Assembly (NCBI GenBank): GCA_021785195.1
Contig: JAJYGC010000004.1
Coordinates: forward strand, 1-60,831
Direction of reading: 5' to 3'
DNA length: 60,831 bases
Origin: Nitrospirota bacterium
GTDB lineage: Bacteria > Nitrospirota > Leptospirillia > Leptospirillales > Leptospirillaceae
Each line of letters opens with the position of its first letter. Position 1 is the stretch's first letter. Below the pieces are notes generated by a model, which had not been told where the DNA came from, searched no databases, and worked only from the letters and a program-made list of their open reading frames with translations. The position numbers and the translations under genes were made by a program. Shown in pieces: positions 36,888-45,341 of this stretch.

Positions 36888-37154
36888 TTGTTGGGTTCAG
36901 GCATGACAATCCTCATATCCGGATTTTTCCTGTGGATCGCGCATGCTGTCTGGAAAGGGCGTTATGAGAACACTCCCGCCCAGGCCTCCCTCCGAATTCT
37001 CCTGTTCTTCCTGTCTGTTCTGGGACTGTTTTACACGGCAGGATTTGAATGGCGTCAGCAATGGCCAGAGGTTTCCCTGCGCCCACCCACATTCTTCCTG
37101 TCGATCCCCCATTCCTTACTGGACAACCTTCCCATTTCCCATTGGCAAACCTAG
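36888..37154 (+). CDS. small two-span membrane protein, unknown function
   Basis: Up to 88 aa. Two hydrophobic stretches (TILISGFFLWIAHAVW and ILLFFLSVLGLFYTAGF) flank a short polar loop, and a Trp/Pro-rich tail follows. Start choices are TTG 36888 or 36891 (behind AGGAG) or ATG 36903. A good promoter lies upstream at 36782-36810. I do not recognise the family. Confidence 0.55.
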   Translation: MLGSGMTILISGFFLWIAHAVWKGRYENTPAQASLRILLFFLSVLGLFYTAGFEWRQQWPEVSLRPPTFFLSIPHSLLDNLPISHWQT

Positions 37155-37171
37155 AGATCAGTCACCGGAAA

Positions 37172-37386
37172 ATGCTCAAAGAATGTTTCGACCAGATTCT
37201 GCCTCTCCCCGAAGGGTGCACCGGCAAGGTGAAACTGAACGGCATGCCGTTTTTCCGATCATACATCCACCCCATGGTTTGGTGAAACTAAGGCTGTCCG
37301 GATTCGTCCCTACCCAAAACCTGTCACTCATTCCGGGAGGAGATCTTCCGGACCCCTTGACCAAAGGGCCTTTGGGCGGCTCATGA
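37172..37386 (+). pseudogene. possible decayed small gene, weakly FeoA-like across two frames
   Basis: A short frame from ATG 37172 encodes MLKECFDQILPLPEGCTGKV and stops at 37285. The overlapping frame continues with LVKLRLSGFVPTQNLSLIPG to a stop at 37386. Joined, they loosely follow the FeoA plan (LPxGxxGxV ... RLxxLGFVPGTxxxxI ... DP). The match is weak and was judged by eye; it could be chance coding in a short intergenic gap. Confidence 0.22.
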
Positions 37387-38022
37387 TCCCTTCCCAACAG
37401 ACTTGGACATGACCTGAAAACGGAACAGAAAATCGAACAGCTCCACATGCTTGAAGGCCTCCTCCGGGGTTCTCCCCCAGACGGTGAGACCATGAAGATG
37501 GATCAAGAACCCTGGCAACCGGAGACCTTCTTTTCGGCCAAGATATTCATCCACCTGCTGGGCGATCCGGGAAACATCGGGGTCATTTTCAAAAACCGGA
37601 AGGGGAGGAGGAAGACAGTTCCCGGAAATTCCGAGTCCTTTCAGCATTTCAAGGGGAGGAAGGTGAAGCTCTCCGTTTGTGGCCCACAATGAAACAAGAT
37701 TGGATTCGACCGTATGGACATGGTAGACGGCTCCCACATCCCTTATTTGACGATAGATGGCCAGATGCAGGGCAATCTCCGCCGATGGCCTGGACAGGGT
37801 TTCTGGAAAGACCCGGCCCTCACTGTCCACACTCAACAAATCCCCAATCCCAAGCGCTCCCTTGTGGCGTCCACTGGCAGTAATCCGAATCCCCTCCCCC
37901 GGCGGACGGATGGACAAATTGCCCGACGTTCCGACAACCCAGCCATTCCGGTAGAAACGGGAGGCGTGATCAAGGAGCTGATGGTCCCATCGGTCTCCTT
38001 CGAATGGAGTCTTGGGGATCAC
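37381..38022 (-). CDS. mtnB: methylthioribulose-1-phosphate dehydratase
   Basis: 213 aa class II aldolase-fold enzyme of methionine salvage. It dehydrates 5-methylthioribulose 1-phosphate. The motifs GTSGNLSIR and ITASGRHKG, the zinc ligands His101 and His103 in YHVHTVESN and the third His at 177 in LIHLHGLTVWG are in place, and SAEIALH is the acidic residue region. The start is GTG at 38022, overlapping the mtnX TGA by 4 nt (GTGA). Last gene of mtnD-W-X-B. Confidence 0.93.
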   Translation of the reverse strand: MIPKTPFEGDRWDHQLLDHASRFYRNGWVVGTSGNLSIRPPGEGIRITASGRHKGALGIGDLLSVDSEGRVFPETLSRPSAEIALHLAIYRQIRDVGAVYHVHTVESNLVSLWATNGELHLPPLEMLKGLGISGNCLPPPLPVFENDPDVSRIAQQVDEYLGRKEGLRLPGFLIHLHGLTVWGRTPEEAFKHVELFDFLFRFQVMSKSVGKGS

Positions 38023-38663
38023 CTGAGAATCTTTTCCTGAAAGATTTTTTGAATCTCCATAAAATCTTCGTAGTGGTAATACATCCTTCCCCTTTGGTCC
38101 AGATACCCTGCCAATCGATCCCGGGCAAAGACAACCGGACATGCCATCGACAACTCAAGGTCCGTCACAGAATCCCCGATGATGACCGGAAGATCGACCG
38201 GGAGGACTTTTCTGACCGTTTCCAAGACCAGGGGTTTGGATACAAGCTCCGTTCCTGCCTCCCAATCGGAGTGCAGCTTGAGGGTGGGTCCGCCCGTATC
38301 CAGATCCGCACCAAAAATCGCATGCACCCGCTTTTCAAGGGGACCCAATGTCGCACGGACAAATGCGGTAATCCCTCCGGTCACAATGATGAAAGGGATG
38401 CCACGGTCTTCCAGAAAAGACAGAAATTCTTCAAAGCCCGGACGAAGTGGCGTCCGGCTCACCGAATCCAGCATCTCGGGATAGTGCCGGCTTTCAATGG
38501 ACTCTAGCAAAAGGCGAACCCCTTCACGCAGGGAAAGGCTGAGGTCGTACATCCTGGGGATCAATCGCCTGGACTCTTCCGGAGCGAAGATCTCGAGAAC
38601 CCGCACAAAGGATTCCTGTGCAGTGATCGTTCCGTCAAAATCGGAGAAAACAGCCCGATTCAC
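38019..38663 (-). CDS. mtnX: 2-hydroxy-3-keto-5-methylthiopentenyl-1-phosphate phosphatase
   Basis: 214 aa HAD phosphatase. The nucleophile motif is FSDFDGTIT (Asp8, Asp10), motif II IIVTGG follows, and the C-terminal acidic motif is VIIGDSVTDLELS. It removes phosphate from the enol produced by MtnW to give acireductone. The start is GTG at 38663, overlapping the mtnW TGA by 4 nt (GTGA), just as mtnB overlaps it. Position in the operon makes the MtnX call strong. Confidence 0.92.
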   Translation of the reverse strand: MNRAVFSDFDGTITAQESFVRVLEIFAPEESRRLIPRMYDLSLSLREGVRLLLESIESRHYPEMLDSVSRTPLRPGFEEFLSFLEDRGIPFIIVTGGITAFVRATLGPLEKRVHAIFGADLDTGGPTLKLHSDWEAGTELVSKPLVLETVRKVLPVDLPVIIGDSVTDLELSMACPVVFARDRLAGYLDQRGRMYYHYEDFMEIQKIFQEKILR

Positions 38664-39838
38664 GCGCCCCACTTTCTGACAGCCTTCCTCAAAGGACCCT
38701 CCGGAAGATCCTCCAGGAAGAAGGACTGTTGATTCATGTGCCTGGCCAGTGCTTCGTAAAAAGCCTGAACCCCCTGGGCAACCCCTCCAGGGTGGTCCAT
38801 GATCCCGGTTCCTGCATTCAAGATGGCTTGCTTGCCATAATCGCCCATCACTCGGGGAAGGACACCCGGATGCACTCCCGCAGACGGAACTGGGAAAACC
38901 CCTTTTTGCCACAGGATGTCCCGAACCTTTCCTTCCTCTTCCTGAGAAAAAGGCAGTGAACCATAATGGGTCGGGATCAAGACCGCATCTGCCCCTGCAG
39001 CCGATGCCAGCGTTCCCAGAGTGACCGAATGGTCCAGTCCCCAGTCCCGGGAACCGCTGATTGCACCGGAAAAAGCAGGATGGACAAAAAGAGGGACCTG
39101 GACTAGGGGATCCGAAGCCAGAGCCTCAAGAACCGGAAATCCATAGGGCAGGACATTGAGCAACAGGGCATTCGCCCCTTCCGCCACAAGACGGCGGGCA
39201 AGCTCCAGAAGGGTATCGGCCCGTCCTGACAGGTTGATGGCATACAACATCTCCCTGAGCCCGCGAGACTTCCGAAATTTCAGAATCTTCTCCAGAACGG
39301 GCCTGCAGGCCCGAAGACGCTCGAGGGCAGAACATTCCGGGAGATCCGGAAGAATCTCGTCATCCTTGATGATGTCAAGCCCAGCCATCCCCGCTTCCTC
39401 AAGGATCCTGGAATGATCGGAAGGGCTCAAGCCAAGAGAGGGCTTGAAGATTCCCATGAAAAGCGGACGGTCCTCCACTCCCGTCAATCGGCGTATTCCC
39501 TCAATGCCAAATCTGGAGGGGATCCCCCACCCACCGGGAAGAACCATTTTGACAATTCGGGCCGGCCCTGAGAGAGAATATTTTCCGTAGACCATTGTCA
39601 AAAGACTTCCGATTCCTTCCGGACAGTTCGAGAGCGGGAAACGGACAACCCCGAGAGATGTTCCGTCCGGTTGTCGCACCACATCCTGAACTTGGGCAAG
39701 GTGGCTTTTGATCTGTCCGGATCGATTCTCCCATTCGGGACCCCATGTCCCCGCTGTCTGCCCTACGGCAATGACATGGGCTTCATGCGAACCGTCCACT
39801 CCTGCTGGGAACCGGTAGGTAATGTCGATCCAGGGCAT
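38660..39838 (-). CDS. mtnW: RuBisCO-like protein, 2,3-diketo-5-methylthiopentyl-1-phosphate enolase
   Basis: 392 aa form IV RuBisCO homologue. The first active-site Lys lies in MGIFKPSLGLSP (Lys132), and the metal-binding loop is GLDIIKDDEILPD (Lys158, Asp160, Glu161). Loop 6 and other CO2-fixing residues of true RuBisCO are not conserved. Its place between mtnD and mtnX shows that it acts as the DK-MTP-1P enolase of methionine salvage and not in carbon fixation. The start is ATG 39838 or TTG 39841, right after the mtnD stop, so it is probably translationally coupled. Confidence 0.94.
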   Translation of the reverse strand: MPWIDITYRFPAGVDGSHEAHVIAVGQTAGTWGPEWENRSGQIKSHLAQVQDVVRQPDGTSLGVVRFPLSNCPEGIGSLLTMVYGKYSLSGPARIVKMVLPGGWGIPSRFGIEGIRRLTGVEDRPLFMGIFKPSLGLSPSDHSRILEEAGMAGLDIIKDDEILPDLPECSALERLRACRPVLEKILKFRKSRGLREMLYAINLSGRADTLLELARRLVAEGANALLLNVLPYGFPVLEALASDPLVQVPLFVHPAFSGAISGSRDWGLDHSVTLGTLASAAGADAVLIPTHYGSLPFSQEEEGKVRDILWQKGVFPVPSAGVHPGVLPRVMGDYGKQAILNAGTGIMDHPGGVAQGVQAFYEALARHMNQQSFFLEDLPEGPLRKAVRKWGA

Positions 39839-39844
39839 CAAGGA

Positions 39845-40396
39845 TCAGGAAAAAGGATGGGTGAGCATAAGCCGGGTCTCCGTATAGACCGGGACCCAGC
39901 CTGCCGTTGAGGTGAAATACCGGACCGCCTTGATCCGGCGCTTGGCTGTCAGATGGAACCAGTGCTCAACATTCTTGGGAACATGAATAAAATCCCCCGG
40001 CTCAACCAGAAGGGCCACCTGCTCCCCCCCCGGCAGAACAAATCCGAATACCCCTTCCCCATCCAGAATATAGCGGACTTCGTCGTCTTCATGAAAATGG
40101 ATCTGGTGAAACTTGGCCAGAAGGTCATCCAAGCCGGGGGTTTCAGGAAACAGAACCACAAGGTCCCGGCTCTGGTAGCCCAGTGATTCCCGTAGACGAT
40201 TGAAATAAACATCGCATCCCGAAAGGACTGCCTCTTTTTCCGCATCCGTCAACCCCGGTGAGGACAGCAGGGTCTTGAGCTCACTCGTCCGAAGGACAGG
40301 CCATGACTCCAGAGAGACCCCGGCCGGCAGGAGAATGTCGGCAATATCGTCAATTTCGGTCAGAAGCTCGCCGTTCGCCTTTTCAAGAAGTGCCAA
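39845..40396 (-). CDS. mtnD: acireductone dioxygenase
   Basis: 183 aa cupin enzyme that cleaves acireductone with O2 to the 2-oxoacid precursor of methionine. The metal ligands are His100, His102, Glu106 (HFHEDDE) and His145 (VEHWFHL). Fe versus Ni, which decides between productive and off-pathway products, cannot be told from sequence. The start is TTG at 40396 behind AAAGGG. First gene of the mtn operon. Confidence 0.94.
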   Translation of the reverse strand: MALLEKANGELLTEIDDIADILLPAGVSLESWPVLRTSELKTLLSSPGLTDAEKEAVLSGCDVYFNRLRESLGYQSRDLVVLFPETPGLDDLLAKFHQIHFHEDDEVRYILDGEGVFGFVLPGGEQVALLVEPGDFIHVPKNVEHWFHLTAKRRIKAVRYFTSTAGWVPVYTETRLMLTHPFS

Positions 40397-40504
40397 CCGA
40401 TTGCCCTTTCAACGGATGATTGATCCAGAGACACGTCCAATGCCATTATTTCTCTCGCCCCGGAACCAGCACCAATCAAAGACCGGTGCCGGAAGAAAGG
40501 GCTG

Positions 40505-40523
40505 AAGGCCCCTAAAGGGCCTT
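40505..40523 (-). terminator. hairpin at the end of the peroxiredoxin gene
   Basis: AAGGCCC and GGGCCTT form a perfect 7-bp stem with a five-base loop that includes the peroxiredoxin stop codon. On the minus strand it is followed by CAGCCCTTTC. It is plausible as a weak terminator separating the peroxide operon from mtnD. Confidence 0.45.
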
Positions 40524-41114
40524 GGCGTGGCTTTTCAGATAACTCTTGATACCTTCTTCACTGGCCTTGATCGCGGTCTGTCCCTTGTTCCATCCCGCAG
40601 GACACACTTCTCCATTCTCTTCAAAGAACTGGAGGGCGTCCACCATTCGAAGGGCTTCATCCACATTTCGTCCCAGAGGAAGATCATTGATCACATAGTG
40701 GCGAATAACGCCTTTCCGATCAATCAGGAAGGTTCCCCGAAATGCCACGGATTCATTCAACAATACCCCGTAGGAACGGGAAACGGACTTCGAAAGGTCT
40801 GCCACGATCGGAAAGCGGACAGGCCCGATCCCGCCCTCTTCCACCGGAGTCTTCTTCCAGGCAATGTGGGTAAAGGCTGAATCAACGCTGACCCCGACAA
40901 CCTTCACGCCTTTCTCTTCAAATGCCTTCATCCGATGATCAAAGGCCAGAATTTCCGTCGGACACACAAAAGTGAAATCAAGAGGCCAGAAAAACAGGAG
41001 CCCATAAGAACCTGACAGATATTCGTGAAACTGGAATTTATCGTTCATGGAATTGTCCGGCATCACGGCTGTCACAGTAAAATCAGGGGCCATCTGGCCA
41101 ATCAGGGGAACCAT
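40512..41114 (-). CDS. typical 2-Cys peroxiredoxin (AhpC/Prx1)
   Basis: 200 aa. The peroxidatic site is PLDFTFVCPTEI with Cys51, and the resolving Cys171 lies in EVCPAGWNKG. Such enzymes reduce H2O2 and organic peroxides with thioredoxin or AhpF-type donors. The start at 41114 has AAAGGAG eight bases upstream; an ATG further up (41132) has none. It lies downstream of a Fur-family regulator and a cytochrome c peroxidase on the same strand, so it belongs to a peroxide-stress unit. Confidence 0.95.
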   Translation of the reverse strand: MVPLIGQMAPDFTVTAVMPDNSMNDKFQFHEYLSGSYGLLFFWPLDFTFVCPTEILAFDHRMKAFEEKGVKVVGVSVDSAFTHIAWKKTPVEEGGIGPVRFPIVADLSKSVSRSYGVLLNESVAFRGTFLIDRKGVIRHYVINDLPLGRNVDEALRMVDALQFFEENGEVCPAGWNKGQTAIKASEEGIKSYLKSHAKAL

Positions 41115-41203
41115 ATCATTAACTCCTTTCAAGGGTCACCAAAGCGGTCTCCAAGACGGGGACCGCATGTCAAACAACATAATTAAAATCCCCATCGGTC
41201 TCC

Positions 41204-42226
41204 CTAATGGAAACGGGAGGCATGATAGGACTTCTGCTTTTCCGTCTCCCCGGACAGGGAGTTCAGAAACGAAACCAGATCGGATTTCTCCTGTTTCGAC
41301 AAGTGCAAAGGAGCGATGAGGACATCCTTGGCATAAGGAGTCTTTCCTCCACCAGCATCATAGAAGTCCACCACTTCGCCAAGTGTCCGGAAAGCACCAT
41401 CATGCATATAGGGAGCCGTCAAGGCAACATTGCGGAGCGTCGGTGTCCTGAAGCGCCCTTTATCCGACATGTTATGGGTCACAGCATAGCGACCGACATC
41501 CACGCTGCTCGTCCCCACCTGGGGCACCCCAAGATTATGGAACGCCCCATCGCTCAGCAGAGCGCCATTATGACAGACAGCACACCTTCCCTTCCCCTCG
41601 AAAATGGCCAGCCCCCGTTTCTGGGCGGGAGACAGGGCATTTGTCTCCCCCATCATGAAACGGTCATAGGGACTGTTCGGAGTCACGAGCGTTCTCTCGA
41701 AAGACGCGATGGCCTGAGCGATATGGTCGATGGAAACACCCGACCCGAACACCTGATGAAACCTCACCCTATAGACATGAATCTTATTGAGGCGTGCCAC
41801 GATCGATTGATAGTTGGGGTCGGCCATTTCGACCGGATTCGTCAGGGGACCGATGACCTGCTCCTCCAGGCTCCCGGCCCTACCATCCCAGAACTGGAGG
41901 GGAAAATAGGCCGCATTCAGGACCGATGGCGCATTTCTCCCCCCCCTTTTCCCACCCACGCCCAGGGAAACCGGCTTGGGGTCTCCGTATCCAGCCGTTG
42001 GCACATGGCAAAAAGCACAACTCACAGACCCATTGACTGACAGTCTCGGGTCAAAAAACAGGGTTTTTCCGAGGGCGACCTTGGCGGCGGTCTGGAGATT
42101 TCCTGAAGGCACTGGAGGTGCCGGTGGGAGGGCCGAAAGGGATTCTCCCCAAGACTGGGAGCATGGCAGAATCATCATGACCGAAACAAAAGAAAGGGAA
42201 ATCAGCAAAGTCCAAAACTTATTCAT
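41204..42226 (-). CDS. di-haem cytochrome c peroxidase (CcpA/MauG family)
   Basis: 340 aa with a Sec signal peptide (LISLSFVSVMMILPCSQSWG). Two haem c sites are present: CAFCH at 70-74 and CAVCH at 215-219. The family segment DGRAGSLEEQ and the distal RFRTPTLRNVALTAPYMHDG follow. It reduces H2O2 to water in the periplasm with electrons from small cytochromes. GGAGAGG precedes the ATG. It lies between fur and the peroxiredoxin gene. Confidence 0.95.
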   Translation of the reverse strand: MNKFWTLLISLSFVSVMMILPCSQSWGESLSALPPAPPVPSGNLQTAAKVALGKTLFFDPRLSVNGSVSCAFCHVPTAGYGDPKPVSLGVGGKRGGRNAPSVLNAAYFPLQFWDGRAGSLEEQVIGPLTNPVEMADPNYQSIVARLNKIHVYRVRFHQVFGSGVSIDHIAQAIASFERTLVTPNSPYDRFMMGETNALSPAQKRGLAIFEGKGRCAVCHNGALLSDGAFHNLGVPQVGTSSVDVGRYAVTHNMSDKGRFRTPTLRNVALTAPYMHDGAFRTLGEVVDFYDAGGGKTPYAKDVLIAPLHLSKQEKSDLVSFLNSLSGETEKQKSYHASRFH

Positions 42227-42278
42227 GGCGACCTCTCCAAATGGCATTCCGTTTCCTCTCCAGATCCTTTATACAGGC

Positions 42279-42737
42279 TCAGCCCCATGAACCCGATCCC
42301 AACGACCCGCACTTCAAACATATTCCCTTGAATTCGACCTGGCATGTTCGCATCGTACCCAAAGCTGAAAGGTCTTCCGGCAGAGGGAACAGATCGAATG
42401 CCTCCCAGTCGATATCCCAAACACCGAAACAACGCTCGCATACAAAATGATGATGGTTGGACAGATTGGCATCATATCGCTGGACCCCGTCCATTGAGAC
42501 AATCTTGCGGATCATGCCTGACTGCTCAAGAGTCCCCACGGTCCGGTACACCGTATCCATTGACAGGGAAGGCATTGAGGTCCGGAGCTTCCGAAACAGG
42601 TCTTCACAGGACGGATGGGACCCTGAGGATTCAAGGGCCTTGTAAATCGACAAGCGCTGCTGGGTCAGCCTGAACCCCCCGCCAGCAAGCGCTGTCCGCA
42701 ATGCTTTCAGAACCCCTTCCTCCGAACCTTGTTCCAT
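42279..42737 (-). CDS. Fur/PerR-family transcriptional regulator
   Basis: 152 aa from the ATG at 42737; other ATGs lie at 42749 and 42770. The winged helix contains FRLTQQRLSIYKALESSGSH and the recognition helix LSMDTVYRTVGTLEQSGMIR. The metal site HHHFVCERC and the second CLKC give the structural Zn(Cys)4 of PerR/Fur. The neighbours, cytochrome c peroxidase and 2-Cys peroxiredoxin on the same strand, favour a PerR-like peroxide sensor over an iron regulator, but this is inference. Confidence 0.9.
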   Translation of the reverse strand: MEQGSEEGVLKALRTALAGGGFRLTQQRLSIYKALESSGSHPSCEDLFRKLRTSMPSLSMDTVYRTVGTLEQSGMIRKIVSMDGVQRYDANLSNHHHFVCERCFGVWDIDWEAFDLFPLPEDLSALGTMRTCQVEFKGICLKCGSLGSGSWG

Positions 42738-42793
42738 CTCCCCCCCCATTTGCAATCCAGCTTTCCACAATCAATCCCTTAATGTCAATCAAT

Positions 42794-42805
42794 TCTTAGT
42801 TAAGA
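42794..42805. promoter_or_regulatory. candidate operator upstream of the fur/perR gene
   Basis: TCTTAGTTAAGA is a perfect 5-2-5 inverted repeat in an AT-rich stretch 57 bp upstream of the chosen start. It resembles half of a PerR/Fur-type box only loosely. It would suit autoregulation. The 42771-43082 gap holds no other clear feature. Confidence 0.35.
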
Positions 42806-43082
42806 TCTCGACACAATTAATATGGATCTGAAAACAGGCCTTGGGGAATCCCCTTTCATGGACCCATCCCACCCAACACACCCAGAAAAGTGGCCAACAC
42901 CATTGACTTTCCTGGGGGAACACGCCCATTTTTCCAGTCCCTCCATCAAAGATGTCGGAGACAGTCAAGAAAAATGATTCCTTTTGGAGTTGTTTCTTTC
43001 TATACTTCAATCATGTCAAAAATATGGAGCAAAACCCGAACCCACTTGCGGAACCGATCAAACCCCCGCAAAAGGTGAACCA

Positions 43083-43490
43083 TTGACGCAATCCCTTAAA
43101 AGACCCCTTTGGTATGTTTTCATTCTCATGGCGATCGGTCTCGGCTCGGAAGCGTGGGGATTCGTATTTATCAAGAAAGGTCTCCTGACAGCCGGCTCGG
43201 CTTCACCGTTTCTCACGGCATCCCATGTCACAGGGGTCTTTCTACAAATCGTCGGGACCCCTCTGGTCCTTTTGGGGACAGCCCTTGAAGCACTCCACTT
43301 TGGCATCCTGATGGAACTTCTTTCCTTTGGAGAGGTTTCCTTCATCATTCCACTGACCTCGGTCGGCTACATCCTGACCCCGGTCACCGCATTGTTTCTT
43401 CTTCATGAGACGATTCCCCCCATGCGATGGGCAGGCATTCTTCTGGTCTGTCTTGGGGTGGCCGTCATCCTCAAAAAGACAGACCCTTGA
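43083..43490 (+). CDS. SMR/EamA-like small membrane transporter
   Basis: 135 aa, four transmembrane helices (YVFILMAIGLGSEAWGFVFI, VTGVFLQIVGTPLVLLGTAL, VSFIIPLTSVGYILTPVTAL, WAGILLVCLGVAVIL). The final LHETIPPMRWAGILLVCLGV is the SMR/EamA hallmark. Starts at TTG 43083 because AAAGGTG lies just upstream; the longer frame has no good start. The last four bases overlap the start of the ClC gene (TTGA), so the two are coupled. The substrate is unknown. Confidence 0.75.
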   Translation: MTQSLKRPLWYVFILMAIGLGSEAWGFVFIKKGLLTAGSASPFLTASHVTGVFLQIVGTPLVLLGTALEALHFGILMELLSFGEVSFIIPLTSVGYILTPVTALFLLHETIPPMRWAGILLVCLGVAVILKKTDP

Positions 43491-45196
43491 AAACACGCCC
43501 CAACATAATCCGCTACCTCTGGATCCGATTTCTTGACGAAACCCGAAGGCTGAACCGCTTCTGGCGCGTGCTCCTCCTCTCCCTCCTGATTGGGGTGATC
43601 ACCGGGCTTCTTGTCTCCCTGCTAGAGTCTCTCGTCTACGAACTTTTATTCCTGACCCTTTACAACACTTACTTCAAGGATGGGATTGTTGTCATCTTCA
43701 TTCCGATGATCGGGGTCCTGCTGACCCGGATCATCCTCATTTATGGGAAAACGGACGGGATTGGCGGGACGGAGGAAGTCGTCAAAAGTTACCACGAATA
43801 TCGGGGTCGTCTGCCCCTTTCGAAGACCCCCTACAAGATTCCGGCCTATATCGCGACATTGGGTTTTGGGGGAAGTGCCGGTCTTGAAGGAGCTTCCACC
43901 TATCTCGGAGGAATGGTCAGTTCCATCGCCGAATTGATCATGGGGAAACTCAACATTCCTTTCGAAGACCAGCGGACGCTATTGCTTGCAGGGGCCGGCG
44001 CGGGGCTTTCCGCCATGTTCAAGGCCCCCCTGACCGGAACCATCTTCATCCTTCAGGTCCCCTACAAGAGCGATCTGGCTCCCAATGCCCTGATCCCAAC
44101 TCTGGTCGCTTCGGTTTCCTCCTATATCGTCATGATCACCATGAAAGGCTCCCACCCCCTGTTCAGCATGGCCAGCAAAGTTCAGTTTCACACGAAAGAC
44201 CTCATTCTGGTCATCGTCATCGGCCTTGTTTGCGGGTTTTTAAGCAAGTACTTCCTCCGGATCTATCGCCAGACCAAAACATGGTTCCTTGCCGGCCCCA
44301 ACCAGCTGACACCCAGAAATTTCCTGGCCGCCCTGATTCTGGGCTCCACCGGATATCTTGCGACAGAGCATTTCGGAGAAGCCCTGCCGCTGGGACCAGG
44401 GTATATCTTCATTCAATACCTCCTGTCCGTTCCGGATACCATCATCAACCTGTTCATCCTGTTTTTCCTGAAAGTCACTGCGATCATCTTCACTTTTTCT
44501 GCCGGGGGAATGGGCGGCTCCTTCTTTCCACTCCTTTGCCTCGGAGCGGTCACAGGAGGCATCGTCTCCAACCTGGCACAGATCCAGCCATTTGATTTTG
44601 GCGTGGTCATGGGGATGGCCGGTTTTTTGGCTGCTGGGTACAAGACCCCGCTGGCTGCCGTGGTCTTCATTGCGGAAACCACTCACAGCTCCGGCTACCT
44701 GATTCCAGGGCTCATCTGCACTGTCTTCAGTTATATTGCCTCTGGCCCTTCCTCCATCTCCTCCCACCAGCGTGAACGGGAAGACATCCATCTGGCCAGA
44801 AGGTTTCACCTAAAAGTCACCCACGCCATGACCCGACAGATCATTTTTGTCCCCTCCAACATCACACTGGAGGAATTCAAACAGAATTACCTTCTGAAAT
44901 ATTTTCTTCGCACCTATCCCGTGCTCGATGAAAAAAAAGAACTGGTCGGAATGCTGTCCGTCCTGGATATCGACCGGATTCCCGAAGAAGAGTGGCCCCA
45001 TTTGACTGTTTCAGAAATCATGGCCACCCCGGTGATTACCGTCACCAGCCATGACACAATCCAGGACGCAATCCAGAAAATGAACCAACACGATCTGGAC
45101 TTGCTTCCGGTCGTCTCCGAACTTAATCCCCATGAGCTTGTGGGAGGTGTCACCCGGACAGCGCTCTTTCAGGGAGAATGGTCCGGAGCGGCTTAA
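43487..45196 (+). CDS. ClC-family chloride transporter with C-terminal CBS pair
   Basis: 569 aa from TTG 43487. The ClC selectivity elements are FGGSAGLEGASTYLGG, with the gating Glu in GLEGAS, and GGMGGSFFPLLCLGAVTGG, with the GxFxP motif. About ten to twelve helices span residues 20-425. Two CBS domains follow (from about 450; MATPVITVTSHDTIQDAIQK is the second). Such proteins are usually Cl-/H+ antiporters, useful for acid resistance. The start overlaps the SMR gene by TTGA. Confidence 0.92.
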   Translation: MKTRPNIIRYLWIRFLDETRRLNRFWRVLLLSLLIGVITGLLVSLLESLVYELLFLTLYNTYFKDGIVVIFIPMIGVLLTRIILIYGKTDGIGGTEEVVKSYHEYRGRLPLSKTPYKIPAYIATLGFGGSAGLEGASTYLGGMVSSIAELIMGKLNIPFEDQRTLLLAGAGAGLSAMFKAPLTGTIFILQVPYKSDLAPNALIPTLVASVSSYIVMITMKGSHPLFSMASKVQFHTKDLILVIVIGLVCGFLSKYFLRIYRQTKTWFLAGPNQLTPRNFLAALILGSTGYLATEHFGEALPLGPGYIFIQYLLSVPDTIINLFILFFLKVTAIIFTFSAGGMGGSFFPLLCLGAVTGGIVSNLAQIQPFDFGVVMGMAGFLAAGYKTPLAAVVFIAETTHSSGYLIPGLICTVFSYIASGPSSISSHQREREDIHLARRFHLKVTHAMTRQIIFVPSNITLEEFKQNYLLKYFLRTYPVLDEKKELVGMLSVLDIDRIPEEEWPHLTVSEIMATPVITVTSHDTIQDAIQKMNQHDLDLLPVVSELNPHELVGGVTRTALFQGEWSGAA

Positions 45197-45263
45197 CCCG
45201 CTAGCCCTCTCATTTCTTGAAACCTGAGCCAAATTCGGATAGGATGCTTCAGACCAAAAGGAT

Positions 45264-45341
45264 GCGCCTGTAGCTCAGTCCGGATAGAGCATCGGATTCC
45301 GGTTCCGAGTGCCGGGAGTTCAAATCTCTCCAGGCGCGCCA
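45264..45341 (+). tRNA. tRNA-Arg (anticodon CCG)
   Basis: Plus-strand cloverleaf: acceptor GCGCCTG/CAGGCGC, anticodon stem TCGGA/TCCGA with loop TTCCGGT giving CCG, T arm GGGAG-TTCAAAT-CTCTC. CCA is encoded. It stands alone at the end of the ClC gene, on the edge of a gene-poor stretch. Confidence 0.95.

Noticed and set aside
36943-37386. 147-codon frame on the plus strand
   Set aside because: Mostly a frame shadow of the small membrane protein; only its last part is mentioned, as a doubtful FeoA-like segment.
38660-39838. RuBisCO large subunit for carbon fixation
   Set aside because: The gene sits among mtnD, mtnX and mtnB and lacks loop-6 type residues, so a methionine-salvage enolase is the better reading.
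41207-42040. 277-codon plus-strand frame antisense to cytochrome c peroxidase
   Set aside because: The minus strand encodes two haem motifs and a signal peptide; the plus frame has no recognisable features.
42789-43010. 73-codon minus-strand frame upstream of the fur gene
   Set aside because: No ribosome site, no recognisable composition, and it covers the regulatory region.
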